The notes under the pieces were generated by a model. The model had not been told where the DNA came from, searched no databases, and was given only the letters and a program-made list of their open reading frames with translations. 52,560 bases of DNA from Lachnospiraceae bacterium (lineage in GTDB: Bacteria > Bacillota > Clostridia > Lachnospirales > Lachnospiraceae), in NCBI GenBank assembly GCA_017473905.1, contig JAFUJA010000020.1:1-52560 (forward strand), in the 5' to 3' direction. A program made the translations under genes and the position numbers. Positions 8,182 through 15,616 of the stretch are shown here, one piece after another; the first letter of the stretch is position 1; each line of letters opens with the position of its first letter.

Positions 8182-9252
8182 TTATTTTTGTAACAATAAA
8201 TCATATAATACAACTGCCGCTGCAGCTTCCACACAAGGAAGTGCCCGGGGAACAATGCAGGGATCATGTCTACCCTGTATTTGAAGCATGGCATCTTTTT
8301 TACCATAAAAATCCACGGTGCTCTGCTCTTTATAAATTGACGGAGTAGGTTTAAAAGCCACCCTGAACACTACAGGCATTCCATTGGTAATTCCACCCTG
8401 AATTCCACCGGAATGATTGGTCGCCGTTACTACGGAATCCCCCTGCATGGTAAAAGAATCATTTACTTCACTGCCTTTTTTCAGACAACCTTCAAATCCC
8501 ATACCAAACTCAATACCCTTTACGGCAGGAATTCCAAAAACCACATGGGACATACAGCTTTCCACGTTATCATAAATAGGTTCGCCAACTCCACAGGGAA
8601 GGCCGGTTACCGCAATTTCAACAATACCGCCCACGGAATCGCCTTCTTCCGCAATCTGCTCCATATAGGCTACCATCTGTTTTCCAACTTCTTCACGCAA
8701 AACCGGAAAGGCACCATTCTCATGTTTCTTTTTAGTTATGTCAACCAAATCAAAGGGTTCCTCTTTTACATCACCGATAGCCAGAATATGAGAAAAGATA
8801 TCAATTCCTTCTTCCTCAAGCAACTGCATGCACACAGCTCCGGCAAAACATAAAGGTAACGTAAGTCTGCCCGAAAACTGTCCGCCGCCGCTTCTGTCCT
8901 GAAAACCATCGTATTTTATCCATGCAGTGTAATCTGCGTGGGAAGGTCTTAAAAGTGCCTCTGTCTTTGAATAATCCGAAGAACGGGTATTGGCATTTCT
9001 GAAAATCGCACAAAGCGGGGCCCCACAGGTCATGCCGTCTTTTAAACCGCTTAAAATTTCGGGAGTATCTGCTTCCTTTCTGGCTGTGGAGTATTTATTC
9101 TTTCCACCGGCACGACGGTCTAAAAAGGACTGCACCTTTTCCAAATCTACTTTTTTACCTGCCGGCAGGCCGTCAATTACAACACCCAATCCTGCCGAAT
9201 GAGACTGTCCGAAAATCTGCACTTTTATTTTTGTTCCAAACTGAGATGCCAT
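8182..9252 (-). CDS. aroC: Chorismate synthase
   Basis: AroC eliminates phosphate from EPSP to give chorismate, using reduced FMN. The 356-residue sequence shows family signatures GQSHSAGLGVVIDGLPAG (residues 15-32, with the conserved His), LDRRAGGKNKYST, RPSHADYTAW, the basic/Gly-rich DRSGGGQFSGR, and GIQGGITNGMP. The last motif is ATNHSGGIQGG, where many homologues have SNHAGGI. Length is normal. The ATG at 9252 follows GAAAGGATGTATA. The gene lies between aroA (20 nt upstream) and pheA. Confidence 0.96.
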   Translation of the reverse strand: MASQFGTKIKVQIFGQSHSAGLGVVIDGLPAGKKVDLEKVQSFLDRRAGGKNKYSTARKEADTPEILSGLKDGMTCGAPLCAIFRNANTRSSDYSKTEALLRPSHADYTAWIKYDGFQDRSGGGQFSGRLTLPLCFAGAVCMQLLEEEGIDIFSHILAIGDVKEEPFDLVDITKKKHENGAFPVLREEVGKQMVAYMEQIAEEGDSVGGIVEIAVTGLPCGVGEPIYDNVESCMSHVVFGIPAVKGIEFGMGFEGCLKKGSEVNDSFTMQGDSVVTATNHSGGIQGGITNGMPVVFRVAFKPTPSIYKEQSTVDFYGKKDAMLQIQGRHDPCIVPRALPCVEAAAAVVLYDLLLQK

Positions 9253-9272
9253 TATACATCCTTTCCCGGTTG

Positions 9273-10577
9273 CTACATTTCAAACGCAATATCAACCTGT
9301 TCAAATATTCTTCTGTAATCTTCGAAAAAGCCGGGGTAGGATTTATCTACCGCTTCCACTCCGATGATTGTTATTTCACAACCGCTGCCTACTGCTGCAG
9401 TTGCTGCAGACATTACGATTCTGTGGTCTTTATATCCGTCCACACATCCGCCGTGTAAAAAGCCGGACGCTGAAGATTCCCTGCCCTTTACAATCAATGT
9501 GGTATGACCGTCCGCTTCCTCTCTGTCAATCATTTCACATCCAAGATTCCTTAAAAGTTCCTGCATGGAAACAATTCTATCGCTTTCCTTGATACGAAGG
9601 CGTTCCGCTTTATGAAACTCTGTATCGCCTGTTGCATGCGCTGCCACTACGCATAAAACGGGAACCAAATCGGGAATTTGTGAAACATCCAGTACAATTC
9701 CCTGTAACGGACCGGGGAGTACTTCTATCCCCTCTTCCGTAATGTGCACATCCGCACCAAATTTCTTCAAAATATCTACAACGGCTCTGTCTCCCTGCAA
9801 ATCGTCCTGATTTAACCCGGTTAACATAACGCCTTCTCCCAAAGCTCCCATACAAAGGAAGAATGCCGCATTCGACCAGTCTCCCGGTGCATGAATAATT
9901 CCGGGTGAGCAATAGGTCTGATTTCCGGGAACAAAATAACCATAATCCGTTTCTTCAACATGGATACCAAATTCTTTTAAAACGGAAATGGTAATATCGA
10001 TATATCCTTTTGACTCCAGCTTACTGGTTAACATAATCTTACTATCATCCTCTAAAAGAGGAAGCGCAAACAAAAGCCCGGTAATATACTGTGAGGACAC
10101 ATTTCCAGAAATGGAAAATGTACCGGCTTTTAACCTTCCCTGTACATACATAGGAAGATAATTGCCACTGGTTTCCACACCGTTTTCTTTTAAAGCTTTA
10201 CAAATCGGTGCAAAGGGACGATTGGGCAACCTCCCCTCTCCTTCCATGCAAAAAGCCGGGAACAGTGCCGACATAACAGGAAGCATAAAACGGGCTGTGG
10301 AACCGCTTTCCCTGCACTTTAATGTAGGTTTACATAATTCAGAATCTTTCCGCATAGGTACAATTCTGATTCCGCCTTTGATTCGCATAGCGGATGCTCC
10401 GATTGCGTTTAAACAATCCATTGTTGCAAGCATATCTTCAGAAAGAATATCCGTATATAACGTAGTTACCTCTCCGGAAAGCGCTGCTGCTATGAGATAA
10501 CGATGCACATACGACTTTGAAGCAATCGCCTGCATTTTTTCATATTTTCTTTTACCGGGACTGATTTTTGCTTTCAT
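9273..10577 (-). CDS. aroA: 3-phosphoshikimate 1-carboxyvinyltransferase (EPSP synthase)
   Basis: AroA joins shikimate 3-phosphate and PEP to give EPSP. The 434-residue protein has the conserved N-terminal SKS motif (IASKSYVHRYLIAAAL), the RESGSTARFMLPVMSAL segment, GRLPNRPF, a QYITGLLFALPLL-like stretch, and the C-terminal ERLRIKESDRI and DHRIVMSAA motifs. The ASKSYVHR loop is a slight variant of the usual SKSxxxR. ATG 10577 has AGGGGG 7 nt upstream and begins 2 nt after the aroB stop, suggesting translational coupling. Confidence 0.96.
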   Translation of the reverse strand: MKAKISPGKRKYEKMQAIASKSYVHRYLIAAALSGEVTTLYTDILSEDMLATMDCLNAIGASAMRIKGGIRIVPMRKDSELCKPTLKCRESGSTARFMLPVMSALFPAFCMEGEGRLPNRPFAPICKALKENGVETSGNYLPMYVQGRLKAGTFSISGNVSSQYITGLLFALPLLEDDSKIMLTSKLESKGYIDITISVLKEFGIHVEETDYGYFVPGNQTYCSPGIIHAPGDWSNAAFFLCMGALGEGVMLTGLNQDDLQGDRAVVDILKKFGADVHITEEGIEVLPGPLQGIVLDVSQIPDLVPVLCVVAAHATGDTEFHKAERLRIKESDRIVSMQELLRNLGCEMIDREEADGHTTLIVKGRESSASGFLHGGCVDGYKDHRIVMSAATAAVGSGCEITIIGVEAVDKSYPGFFEDYRRIFEQVDIAFEM

Positions 10578-10579
10578 CC

Positions 10580-11623
10580 CTATACCCCCTTGTTTACATA
10601 ACTATTCCATTCTTCCATGGTCATGGGGACAATTTTTACCTCTCCGATGCATTCAGGTAAAATAACACTGATGGTACTTCCTGCCCGCTTTTTATCAGAA
10701 ACAGCCTGCAATGCCAAATCATTTGCAGAGTATTCGCATGAGACGGGAAGGTTATACTGCTCCAATACCTTTAACAACCGGTTTGTCATGGTTTTGTCTT
10801 CCAACTCAGATTCCATTGCTCTGGTAACAATCACCATGCCGATTGCAACTGCACTTCCGTGAGGAATTTCGTAGTTACTGAGCTTTTCAACTGCATGCCC
10901 TACGGTATGTCCGAAATTAAGGATTTTTCGTAAGCCTTTGTCAAATTCGTCTTCTCCGACAACTTCCGCTTTGATCTCCACACATCTTTTACAAATCCTG
11001 TTAATATCAAAATCGCCTTTTTCAAAGGTTTCAAAAAGTTCCTTATCTTTTATCATACCATATTTTACCGCTTCTGCCATCCCATCGGCAAAAACTTCTT
11101 TGGGTAAAGTTGAAAATGTATCCGTATCACAAAGAACAAGAACAGGCTGATGGAAAGAGCCGACAAGATTTTTACCGGTCTTTAAATCCACCGCAGTTTT
11201 ACCGCCTACGGAAGAATCAATTGCTGCCAAAAAAGTGGTAGGCAACTGAACAAATTCCATTCCTCTAAGGTAGGTTGCCGCAACAAATCCGGTCAAATCA
11301 CCGGTCACGCCGCCTCCCAGTGCAACGAACAAATCGCTGCCGGAAATACCCTTTTGGGCACAGAATTCATATAACTCCGCCGCCGTGGTCAGATTTTTTG
11401 ATTTCTCACCATTCGGAAAAACATAAGAAAAAACATCAAAGCCGTATTCTTTTAATTCTTTTTCGGTTTTCTCTCCATATAATCCATAAACGATATCATC
11501 GCTGACAAGAACCACTTTACAGGGTTTTCGTACTGCAGCAATTCTTTCACCGTAATGAATTCCGTTACCGATAATTACCTGATAATCCTTTGTTCCCGTT
11601 TTAACTTCTACGATGTACTCCAT
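10580..11623 (-). CDS. aroB: 3-dehydroquinate synthase
   Basis: AroB cyclises DAHP to 3-dehydroquinate using NAD and a divalent metal. The 347-residue protein has the usual length and the motifs FPNGEKSKNL, GGGVTGDLTGFVAATYLRG (NAD-binding glycine-rich turn), PTTFLAAIDSSVGGKTAVD, and the metal ligands in LRKILNFGHTVGHAVE and IPHGSAVAIGM. The ATG lies 4 nt after the tyrA stop. It belongs to the aro operon. Confidence 0.96.
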   Translation of the reverse strand: MEYIVEVKTGTKDYQVIIGNGIHYGERIAAVRKPCKVVLVSDDIVYGLYGEKTEKELKEYGFDVFSYVFPNGEKSKNLTTAAELYEFCAQKGISGSDLFVALGGGVTGDLTGFVAATYLRGMEFVQLPTTFLAAIDSSVGGKTAVDLKTGKNLVGSFHQPVLVLCDTDTFSTLPKEVFADGMAEAVKYGMIKDKELFETFEKGDFDINRICKRCVEIKAEVVGEDEFDKGLRKILNFGHTVGHAVEKLSNYEIPHGSAVAIGMVIVTRAMESELEDKTMTNRLLKVLEQYNLPVSCEYSANDLALQAVSDKKRAGSTISVILPECIGEVKIVPMTMEEWNSYVNKGV

Positions 11624-11627
11624 AGTA

Positions 11628-12497
11628 TTATGCCTGCCTTTTTTTCTGTTCTGCTTCTTTCTTATTGTCCGTATCTTTACAGATTCTTCCTTCTTTTAAA
11701 AGACTTCGAAGCCCTTCTCTGTCCTCTTCCGCCAAGGCTTTTCTGTATTTATGTAATTCATCAATAAAAATATCAAGTTCGGACAAGAGAGATTCCTGAT
11801 TTAAAAGGAACAGTTCCGTCCACATGTCTTCATTTAAATAAGCAACTCTGGTTAAATCCTTAAAACTTCCTGCCGAGAAACCATAACGTTTTTTGCAGGT
11901 AGGACTCTTGATATATGCGCTGGATACAAGATGAGCCATCTGTGAGGTATAAGCAATAACTGCATCATGTTCTTCATAATCAGATTCTTTGATACTGCCA
12001 AATCCTAAGGAAAGAAAGAACTCTTTCGCAGTTTGAAAAGCCTCTTCGTTGGTATGCTCATCTCTGCACAAAATCATGGTTGCGCCTTCAAACAAACCAT
12101 AAAAGGAATTGGAAAAGCCTGACTTTTCAATACCGGCCATGGGATGACCGCCAATAAAATGAACCCCTTTTAGTTTACATAACTCTGACAAGTTTTTACA
12201 TACCGATGTTTTTACACCGGCGCAATCCACAACAATGGTGCCTTTTTTTATGAAGGAAAGATTTTCTTCCATATAGGAAATAATTCCTCCCGGATACAGT
12301 GCCAGAAGAATCACATCACATGCTCCAATCTGTTCCTTCGTCAGAGGACCTGCAACACAACCTTCTTCCATGGCTGCGGCAAGCACTTCTTCATTGGCAT
12401 CAGCTGCATAAACATGATACTGTGTTTTTTCTTTTACGGTTTTCGCAAGACAACCTCCGATTAAGCCAAGTCCCACAAGACCGATATTTTTTAACAT
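11628..12497 (-). CDS. tyrA: Prephenate dehydrogenase
   Basis: TyrA oxidatively decarboxylates prephenate to 4-hydroxyphenylpyruvate, the tyrosine branch. The 289-residue protein opens with the NAD-binding GLVGLGLIGGCLAK and has the family's IGGHPMAGIEKSG motif with the catalytic His; the helical dimerisation part follows (AYTSQMAHLVSSA). No ACT domain is present, so feedback must come from elsewhere. ATG 12497 overlaps the aroF stop by seven bases (ATGTTAA), and the longer upstream reading lies inside aroF. AAGGA is 12 nt away, so coupling to aroF translation is likely. The C-terminal 20 residues are very basic and polar. Confidence 0.93.
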   Translation of the reverse strand: MLKNIGLVGLGLIGGCLAKTVKEKTQYHVYAADANEEVLAAAMEEGCVAGPLTKEQIGACDVILLALYPGGIISYMEENLSFIKKGTIVVDCAGVKTSVCKNLSELCKLKGVHFIGGHPMAGIEKSGFSNSFYGLFEGATMILCRDEHTNEEAFQTAKEFFLSLGFGSIKESDYEEHDAVIAYTSQMAHLVSSAYIKSPTCKKRYGFSAGSFKDLTRVAYLNEDMWTELFLLNQESLLSELDIFIDELHKYRKALAEEDREGLRSLLKEGRICKDTDNKKEAEQKKRQA

Positions 12498-13501
12498 AAT
12501 GAAAGAATATCCTTTCTGATTAACTGAACACCTTTGTTGATTTCGCGGAATGCATCGGGAGTAATGGACTGCTGTCCGTCGCACCATGCTTTTGCAGGGT
12601 CGTTGTGAACTTCAATAATCAAACCATCGGCACCTGCTGCGGTTGATGCATAGCACATGGATTTTACATATCTGGAATATCCGGTGGAATGGGAAGGGTC
12701 AATTACAATGGGAAGATGTGTTCTTTCCTTCAAAACAGGTACCGCTGAAATATCAAGAGTATTTCTGGTTGCGGTTTCAAAGGTTCTGATACCTCTTTCG
12801 CAAAGAATAATATCCTCATTTCCGCCTGCCATAATGTATTCAGCACTCATCAGGAATTCCTGAATGGTATTTGCAAGACCTCTTTTTAAAAGAATCGGTT
12901 TTTTGATTTTACCCAGTTCTTTTAAAAGCTGGAAATTCTGCATGTTACGTGCACCTACCTGAATTACATCCACATCATCAAACAAAGGAAGCTGTGAAAG
13001 ATCCATAATTTCGGTAACAATGGGAAGACCGGTTTCTTTCTTTGCCAATAATAAAAGCTCAATACCGTCACCGCCAAGACCCTGGAAAGCATAAGGTGAA
13101 GTTCTGGGTTTAAATGCACCGCCTCGAAGCATGGTTGCACCGGCTTCTTTTACAGACTTGGCAATTCCAACAATCTGCTCTTCCGTTTCAACGGAACAAG
13201 GTCCCGCAATCATTGCAAACGCACCTGCACCGATTTTAGCTCCTTCCACATCAATCTGAGTGTCTAAAGGATGGAATTTACGGTTTGCGGCCTTATAAGG
13301 CTCCTGAATACGTTTTACGTTCTCTACAATATCCATTGCAGAAATCATATCAATATCTACTGTAGAAGTATCACCTACCAGACCTAAAATGGTAGAATGC
13401 TGACCTTCTGATATGTGTACATCAAGTTTCATTTCCTTCAGCCAATTCTGAAGATGTTCGTACTGTGCCTGGTCGGGGTTTTGTTTTAATACAATAATCA
13501 T
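12491..13501 (-). CDS. aroF: 3-deoxy-7-phosphoheptulonate (DAHP) synthase with N-terminal regulatory domain
   Basis: This enzyme condenses PEP and erythrose-4-phosphate, the entry step of the shikimate pathway. The 336-residue protein has an N-terminal ferredoxin-like domain (about 1-70, MIIVLKQNPDQAQ...), as in Thermotoga-type enzymes where it mediates feedback by aromatic acids. The KDO8P/DAHP synthase barrel follows, with IAGPCSVE, GGAFKPRTSPYAFQG, QVGARNMQNF, LLKRG and IVIDPSHSTG. It is the first enzyme gene of the operon, about 425 nt behind the transcript start, after a Phe/Tyr attenuator and two GC-rich repeat units. AGAAAGAAGGATAAAAAA precedes the ATG. The symbol aroF is used by convention. 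Confidence 0.95.
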   Translation of the reverse strand: MIIVLKQNPDQAQYEHLQNWLKEMKLDVHISEGQHSTILGLVGDTSTVDIDMISAMDIVENVKRIQEPYKAANRKFHPLDTQIDVEGAKIGAGAFAMIAGPCSVETEEQIVGIAKSVKEAGATMLRGGAFKPRTSPYAFQGLGGDGIELLLLAKKETGLPIVTEIMDLSQLPLFDDVDVIQVGARNMQNFQLLKELGKIKKPILLKRGLANTIQEFLMSAEYIMAGGNEDIILCERGIRTFETATRNTLDISAVPVLKERTHLPIVIDPSHSTGYSRYVKSMCYASTAAGADGLIIEVHNDPAKAWCDGQQSITPDAFREINKGVQLIRKDILSLC

Positions 13502-13752
13502 TTTTTTATCCTTCTTTCTTTATGATTTCATGATAAGTTATGAAACGCGCGCGACCGCTTGCATTTTCATACAAGCTCGAGATTTGCTTCGCAATCTCTC
13601 GCTGATTAGCAGTCGGCAAATGGTCGCCCGCGTAAACGCGGTTCCTTGCAACTCCTGCATCAGCTATGAGATTTGCTTCGCAATCTCCCGCTGATAGCAG
13701 AAATTGCAACCGCATAAATGCGGCGACCGCTTGCCTCGTTGCCATAACAAAA
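13502..13752 (-). repeat. Two tandem GC-rich hairpin repeat units in the aro leader
   Basis: Between the attenuator terminator and aroF lie two related units. Each starts with the same 20-base palindromic block (plus-strand 13579-13598 and 13668-13687, GAGATTTGCTTCGCAATCTC), continues with CGCTGAT-(T)AGCAG, and carries a small hairpin of the form CCGC-G/A-TAAA-C/T-GCGG (about 13629-13642 and 13709-13723). GCGACCGCTTGC occurs at both ends. A 79-codon open frame covers the region, but the two repeat copies fall in different frames, which argues against coding. Base composition is clearly more GC-rich than the neighbours. Confidence 0.7.
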
Positions 13753-13782
13753 AACCTGCGTTTCTCTGTTGAAACGCAGGTT
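13753..13782 (-). terminator. Attenuator terminator of the aro operon
   Basis: In the minus-strand RNA a perfect 12-bp stem (AACCUGCGUUUC / GAAACGCAGGUU, loop AACAGA) is followed by a run of U. It lies just behind the leader peptide gene and well before aroF, so it would stop transcription before the operon. The loop and 3' arm include ACAGAGAAAC, which is complementary over 10 bases to a segment inside the leader peptide gene (13834-13825); that pairing would prevent the terminator stem. Confidence 0.9.
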
Positions 13783-13813
13783 AAAACACATTTTTAAAAC
13801 TTACATACCCTAC

Positions 13814-13900
13814 TTAATTGCTCGACAGAGAAACCTTATTAAATTGCTTAATAAAGTAAAAGTAAAAGTATGCAAAATAAAAGTTCTTAAGCATATTCAT
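13814..13900 (-). CDS. Phe/Tyr-rich leader peptide of the aromatic amino acid operon
   Basis: A 28-codon ORF (ATG 13900, stop TAA 13816-13814) follows GGGAAAGGAG at a good distance and begins about 27 nt after the predicted transcript start. Its product reads MNMLKNFYFAYFYFYF and continues IKQFNKVSLSSN. Between residues 7 and 20 there are six Phe and four Tyr, and no Trp. The last third of the ORF contains GUUUCUCUGU, which can pair with the terminator loop and 3' arm. This is the classical design of a ribosome-mediated attenuator. Stalling at Phe or Tyr codons would free the segment for antitermination; complete translation would cover it and let the terminator form. The specificity fits an operon with pheA and tyrA but no trp genes. 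Confidence 0.9.
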   Translation of the reverse strand: MNMLKNFYFAYFYFYFIKQFNKVSLSSN

Positions 13901-13933
13901 TTTGGTTTCTCCTTTCCCAAAAACTCTGAACCC

Positions 13934-13961
13934 ATTATAGCACTTGAACTTTGGATGTCAA
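13934..13961 (-). promoter_or_regulatory. Consensus promoter of the aro operon
   Basis: The minus strand reads TTGACA (13961-13956), a 16-bp spacer, then TATAAT (13939-13934). Both boxes match the sigma-A consensus perfectly. The expected start near 13927 gives a leader of about 425 nt before aroF that includes the leader peptide, attenuator and repeat units. A strong promoter with downstream attenuation is a typical arrangement. Confidence 0.9.
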
Positions 13962-14006
13962 TATTTTTTTTAAATTTTCCTTTAAAATCAAACTTTGGGG
14001 CACATT

Positions 14007-15074
14007 TTAATCGTCTAATTTCATATCTCCGTCCTTGATTAATTTCATTTTACGCATCAATTCCGCAATCCCGTAAGAAAGCAATCCCGGCAAAATAAAG
14101 CAAAGAAGAAGAATCTCAAGAATAATGAGTGCCGGTTCAAGCCCTGTTTCCAGCATGGTATTATACGCATTAATCGGGCCTACAAGGCCTGAAGTTCCCA
14201 TTCCGGAACCTGTCGCATTGTTTTGAAAATGAAATAACATGGTAGATATCGGTCCCATGATTGCACTGGTTATAATTGCAGGTAACCAGATGATGGGTTT
14301 TTTCACAATATTGGGCATCTGTAACATACTGGTACCGATTCCCTGGGCAAACAAACCGTTCCACTTATTTTCTTTGAAACTTGCAACCGCAAACCCAACC
14401 ATATTTGCACAACATCCTACCGTTGCCGCACCGGCTGCAATTCCGGACAGATTTAAAATAACACCAAGAGCTGCAGAACTGATTGGAAGGGTTAATGCCA
14501 TTCCCATAACCACGGACACAATAATTCCCATAAGGAAGGGCGCCTGTTCCGTTCCAAAACCAATCAATTCTCCTATCTTATTCATAAAATTACTAATTGG
14601 CGTCCCAAGGAATAAGCCCACGGCACCACCGGGCAAAATACACAAAAACGGCGTTACCAAAATATCCATTTTAGTCTTTCCTGCAACAAATCTGCCGATA
14701 TAAATTCCGGTAATTGCCGCCAGAAAAGCTCCCAAAGGTTCCCCCGGTGCCGAAATCACAAATTGTCCGTTTACCATAATGGTTCCCGCAAGAATTGCTT
14801 TTGCATAAGCTCCGATAAGGCCGGCAACCGCAGCAGACAACGTGACCAGAGGTGCCGCTTTTAACTTCATTGCAACACCGCAGCCAATTCCTGCCCCGGT
14901 CAGTAACTGGGCAATTTTACCCATGTAAAATATATAATCTCCGAATGTACCGGGAATCCAACTTCCAATCTGGGCCACAATTGTACCGATAATCAGCGTT
15001 GCAAATAATCCCTGTGCCATACCTGATAAGCCATCAATAAAAAATTCCTGAAGAAATTCCAAAATTTTTTTCAT
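14007..15074 (-). CDS. PTS EIIC-like membrane permease (PTS_EIIC_2 type)
   Basis: The 355-residue protein is almost entirely hydrophobic with about nine to ten membrane segments and glycine-rich loops (GAGIGCGVAMKLKAAP, GGAVGLFLGTP, PHGAG-like motifs absent). It resembles the PTS_EIIC_2 family of Firmicute transporters that occur without their own IIA or IIB domains; neither is encoded nearby. The substrate is unknown. ATG 15074 is preferred over the ATG at 15095 because GAAAGG lies 9 nt before it. A weak promoter (TTGAAT, 17 bp, TATTTT) precedes it. No terminator is evident behind it, so some read-through into the aro promoter region is possible. Confidence 0.7.
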   Translation of the reverse strand: MKKILEFLQEFFIDGLSGMAQGLFATLIIGTIVAQIGSWIPGTFGDYIFYMGKIAQLLTGAGIGCGVAMKLKAAPLVTLSAAVAGLIGAYAKAILAGTIMVNGQFVISAPGEPLGAFLAAITGIYIGRFVAGKTKMDILVTPFLCILPGGAVGLFLGTPISNFMNKIGELIGFGTEQAPFLMGIIVSVVMGMALTLPISSAALGVILNLSGIAAGAATVGCCANMVGFAVASFKENKWNGLFAQGIGTSMLQMPNIVKKPIIWLPAIITSAIMGPISTMLFHFQNNATGSGMGTSGLVGPINAYNTMLETGLEPALIILEILLLCFILPGLLSYGIAELMRKMKLIKDGDMKLDD

Positions 15075-15129
15075 ATATTCATGCCTTTCCTTCATAAAAC
15101 CTGTTTTTTATAAAACTGTTCTTTCTGAA

Positions 15130-15158
15130 AATAACATATTTTCCCATTTCATTCAAGG
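15130..15158 (-). promoter_or_regulatory. Possible promoter of the PTS-like permease gene
   Basis: On the minus strand TTGAAT (15158-15153) and TATTTT (15135-15130) are 17 bp apart. The -10 is a moderate match. Its position 55 nt before the chosen ATG is reasonable. Confidence 0.4.
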
Positions 15159-15189
15159 GAATAACCAGTTCAATTTTGGCAATTTTTAC

Positions 15190-15218
15190 TTTACTTTTTT
15201 CTCCTTCTATGCTATTAT
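15190..15218 (+). promoter_or_regulatory. Promoter of the cold-shock gene
   Basis: TTTACT (15190-15195) and TATTAT (15213-15218) have a 17-bp spacer, and the -10 carries an extended TGC. The leader to the ATG is only about 45 nt, shorter than the long cold-shock leaders of enterobacterial cspA genes. Confidence 0.6.
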
Positions 15219-15271
15219 TTCATTGTTGCAGTAACCGCTGTAACGATATTATTTTTTCGGAGGTATCTATA

Positions 15272-15472
15272 ATGAACAAAGGTACAGTTAAATGGTTTAA
15301 CAACCAGAAGGGTTACGGTTTCATTTCTGATGAGGCTGGAAACGATGTATTCGTACACTACTCAGGACTTAACATGGAAGGCTTCAAGTCTTTAGAAGAA
15401 GGCGCTGCTGTTGAATTCGAAGTAGTTAACGGAGAAAAAGGACCTCAGGCAGTAAACGTAACCAAGTTATAA
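15272..15472 (+). CDS. Cold-shock protein, CspA/CspB family
   Basis: The 66-residue protein is a single cold-shock domain that binds single-stranded RNA and DNA. Both RNP motifs are present: RNP1 KGYGFIS (residues 14-20) and RNP2 VFVHYS (about 27-32). The start [14 protein letters not shown] is typical; the longer open frame upstream is only the leader. TCGGAGG lies 9 nt before the ATG. Codon use is strongly biased to favoured codons, as expected for a highly expressed gene. A bidirectional terminator follows. RNP2 has Tyr-Ser where VFVHFS is common. Confidence 0.95.
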   Translation: MNKGTVKWFNNQKGYGFISDEAGNDVFVHYSGLNMEGFKSLEEGAAVEFEVVNGEKGPQAVNVTKL

Positions 15473-15558
15473 TTAATCAGTTTTTTCGATGTGCCTTTTC
15501 TTAAATATAAAATGTTTTTTATTTAGAAATAAGCAATATTGTTTGACAGATTAAAAGT

Positions 15559-15587
15559 AAAAAGAACCGGTTTTTCCGGTTCTTTTT
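15559..15587. terminator. Bidirectional terminator between the cold-shock gene and hisA
   Basis: A perfect 12-bp stem AAAAAGAACCGG / CCGGTTCTTTTT with a five-base T loop has A- and T-tracts on both sides, so it can end transcripts from both the cold-shock gene (plus) and the dapA-dapB-hisA operon (minus). Confidence 0.9.
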
Positions 15588-15616
15588 ATATGCTTAACGA
15601 TATAAATTCAAATCTT

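Noticed and set aside
13506-13745. 79-codon ORF upstream of aroF
   Set aside because: It covers the hairpin repeat units; the two copies of the 20-base block are read in different frames, the product has no recognisable family, and there is no fitting promoter or separate ribosome binding site.
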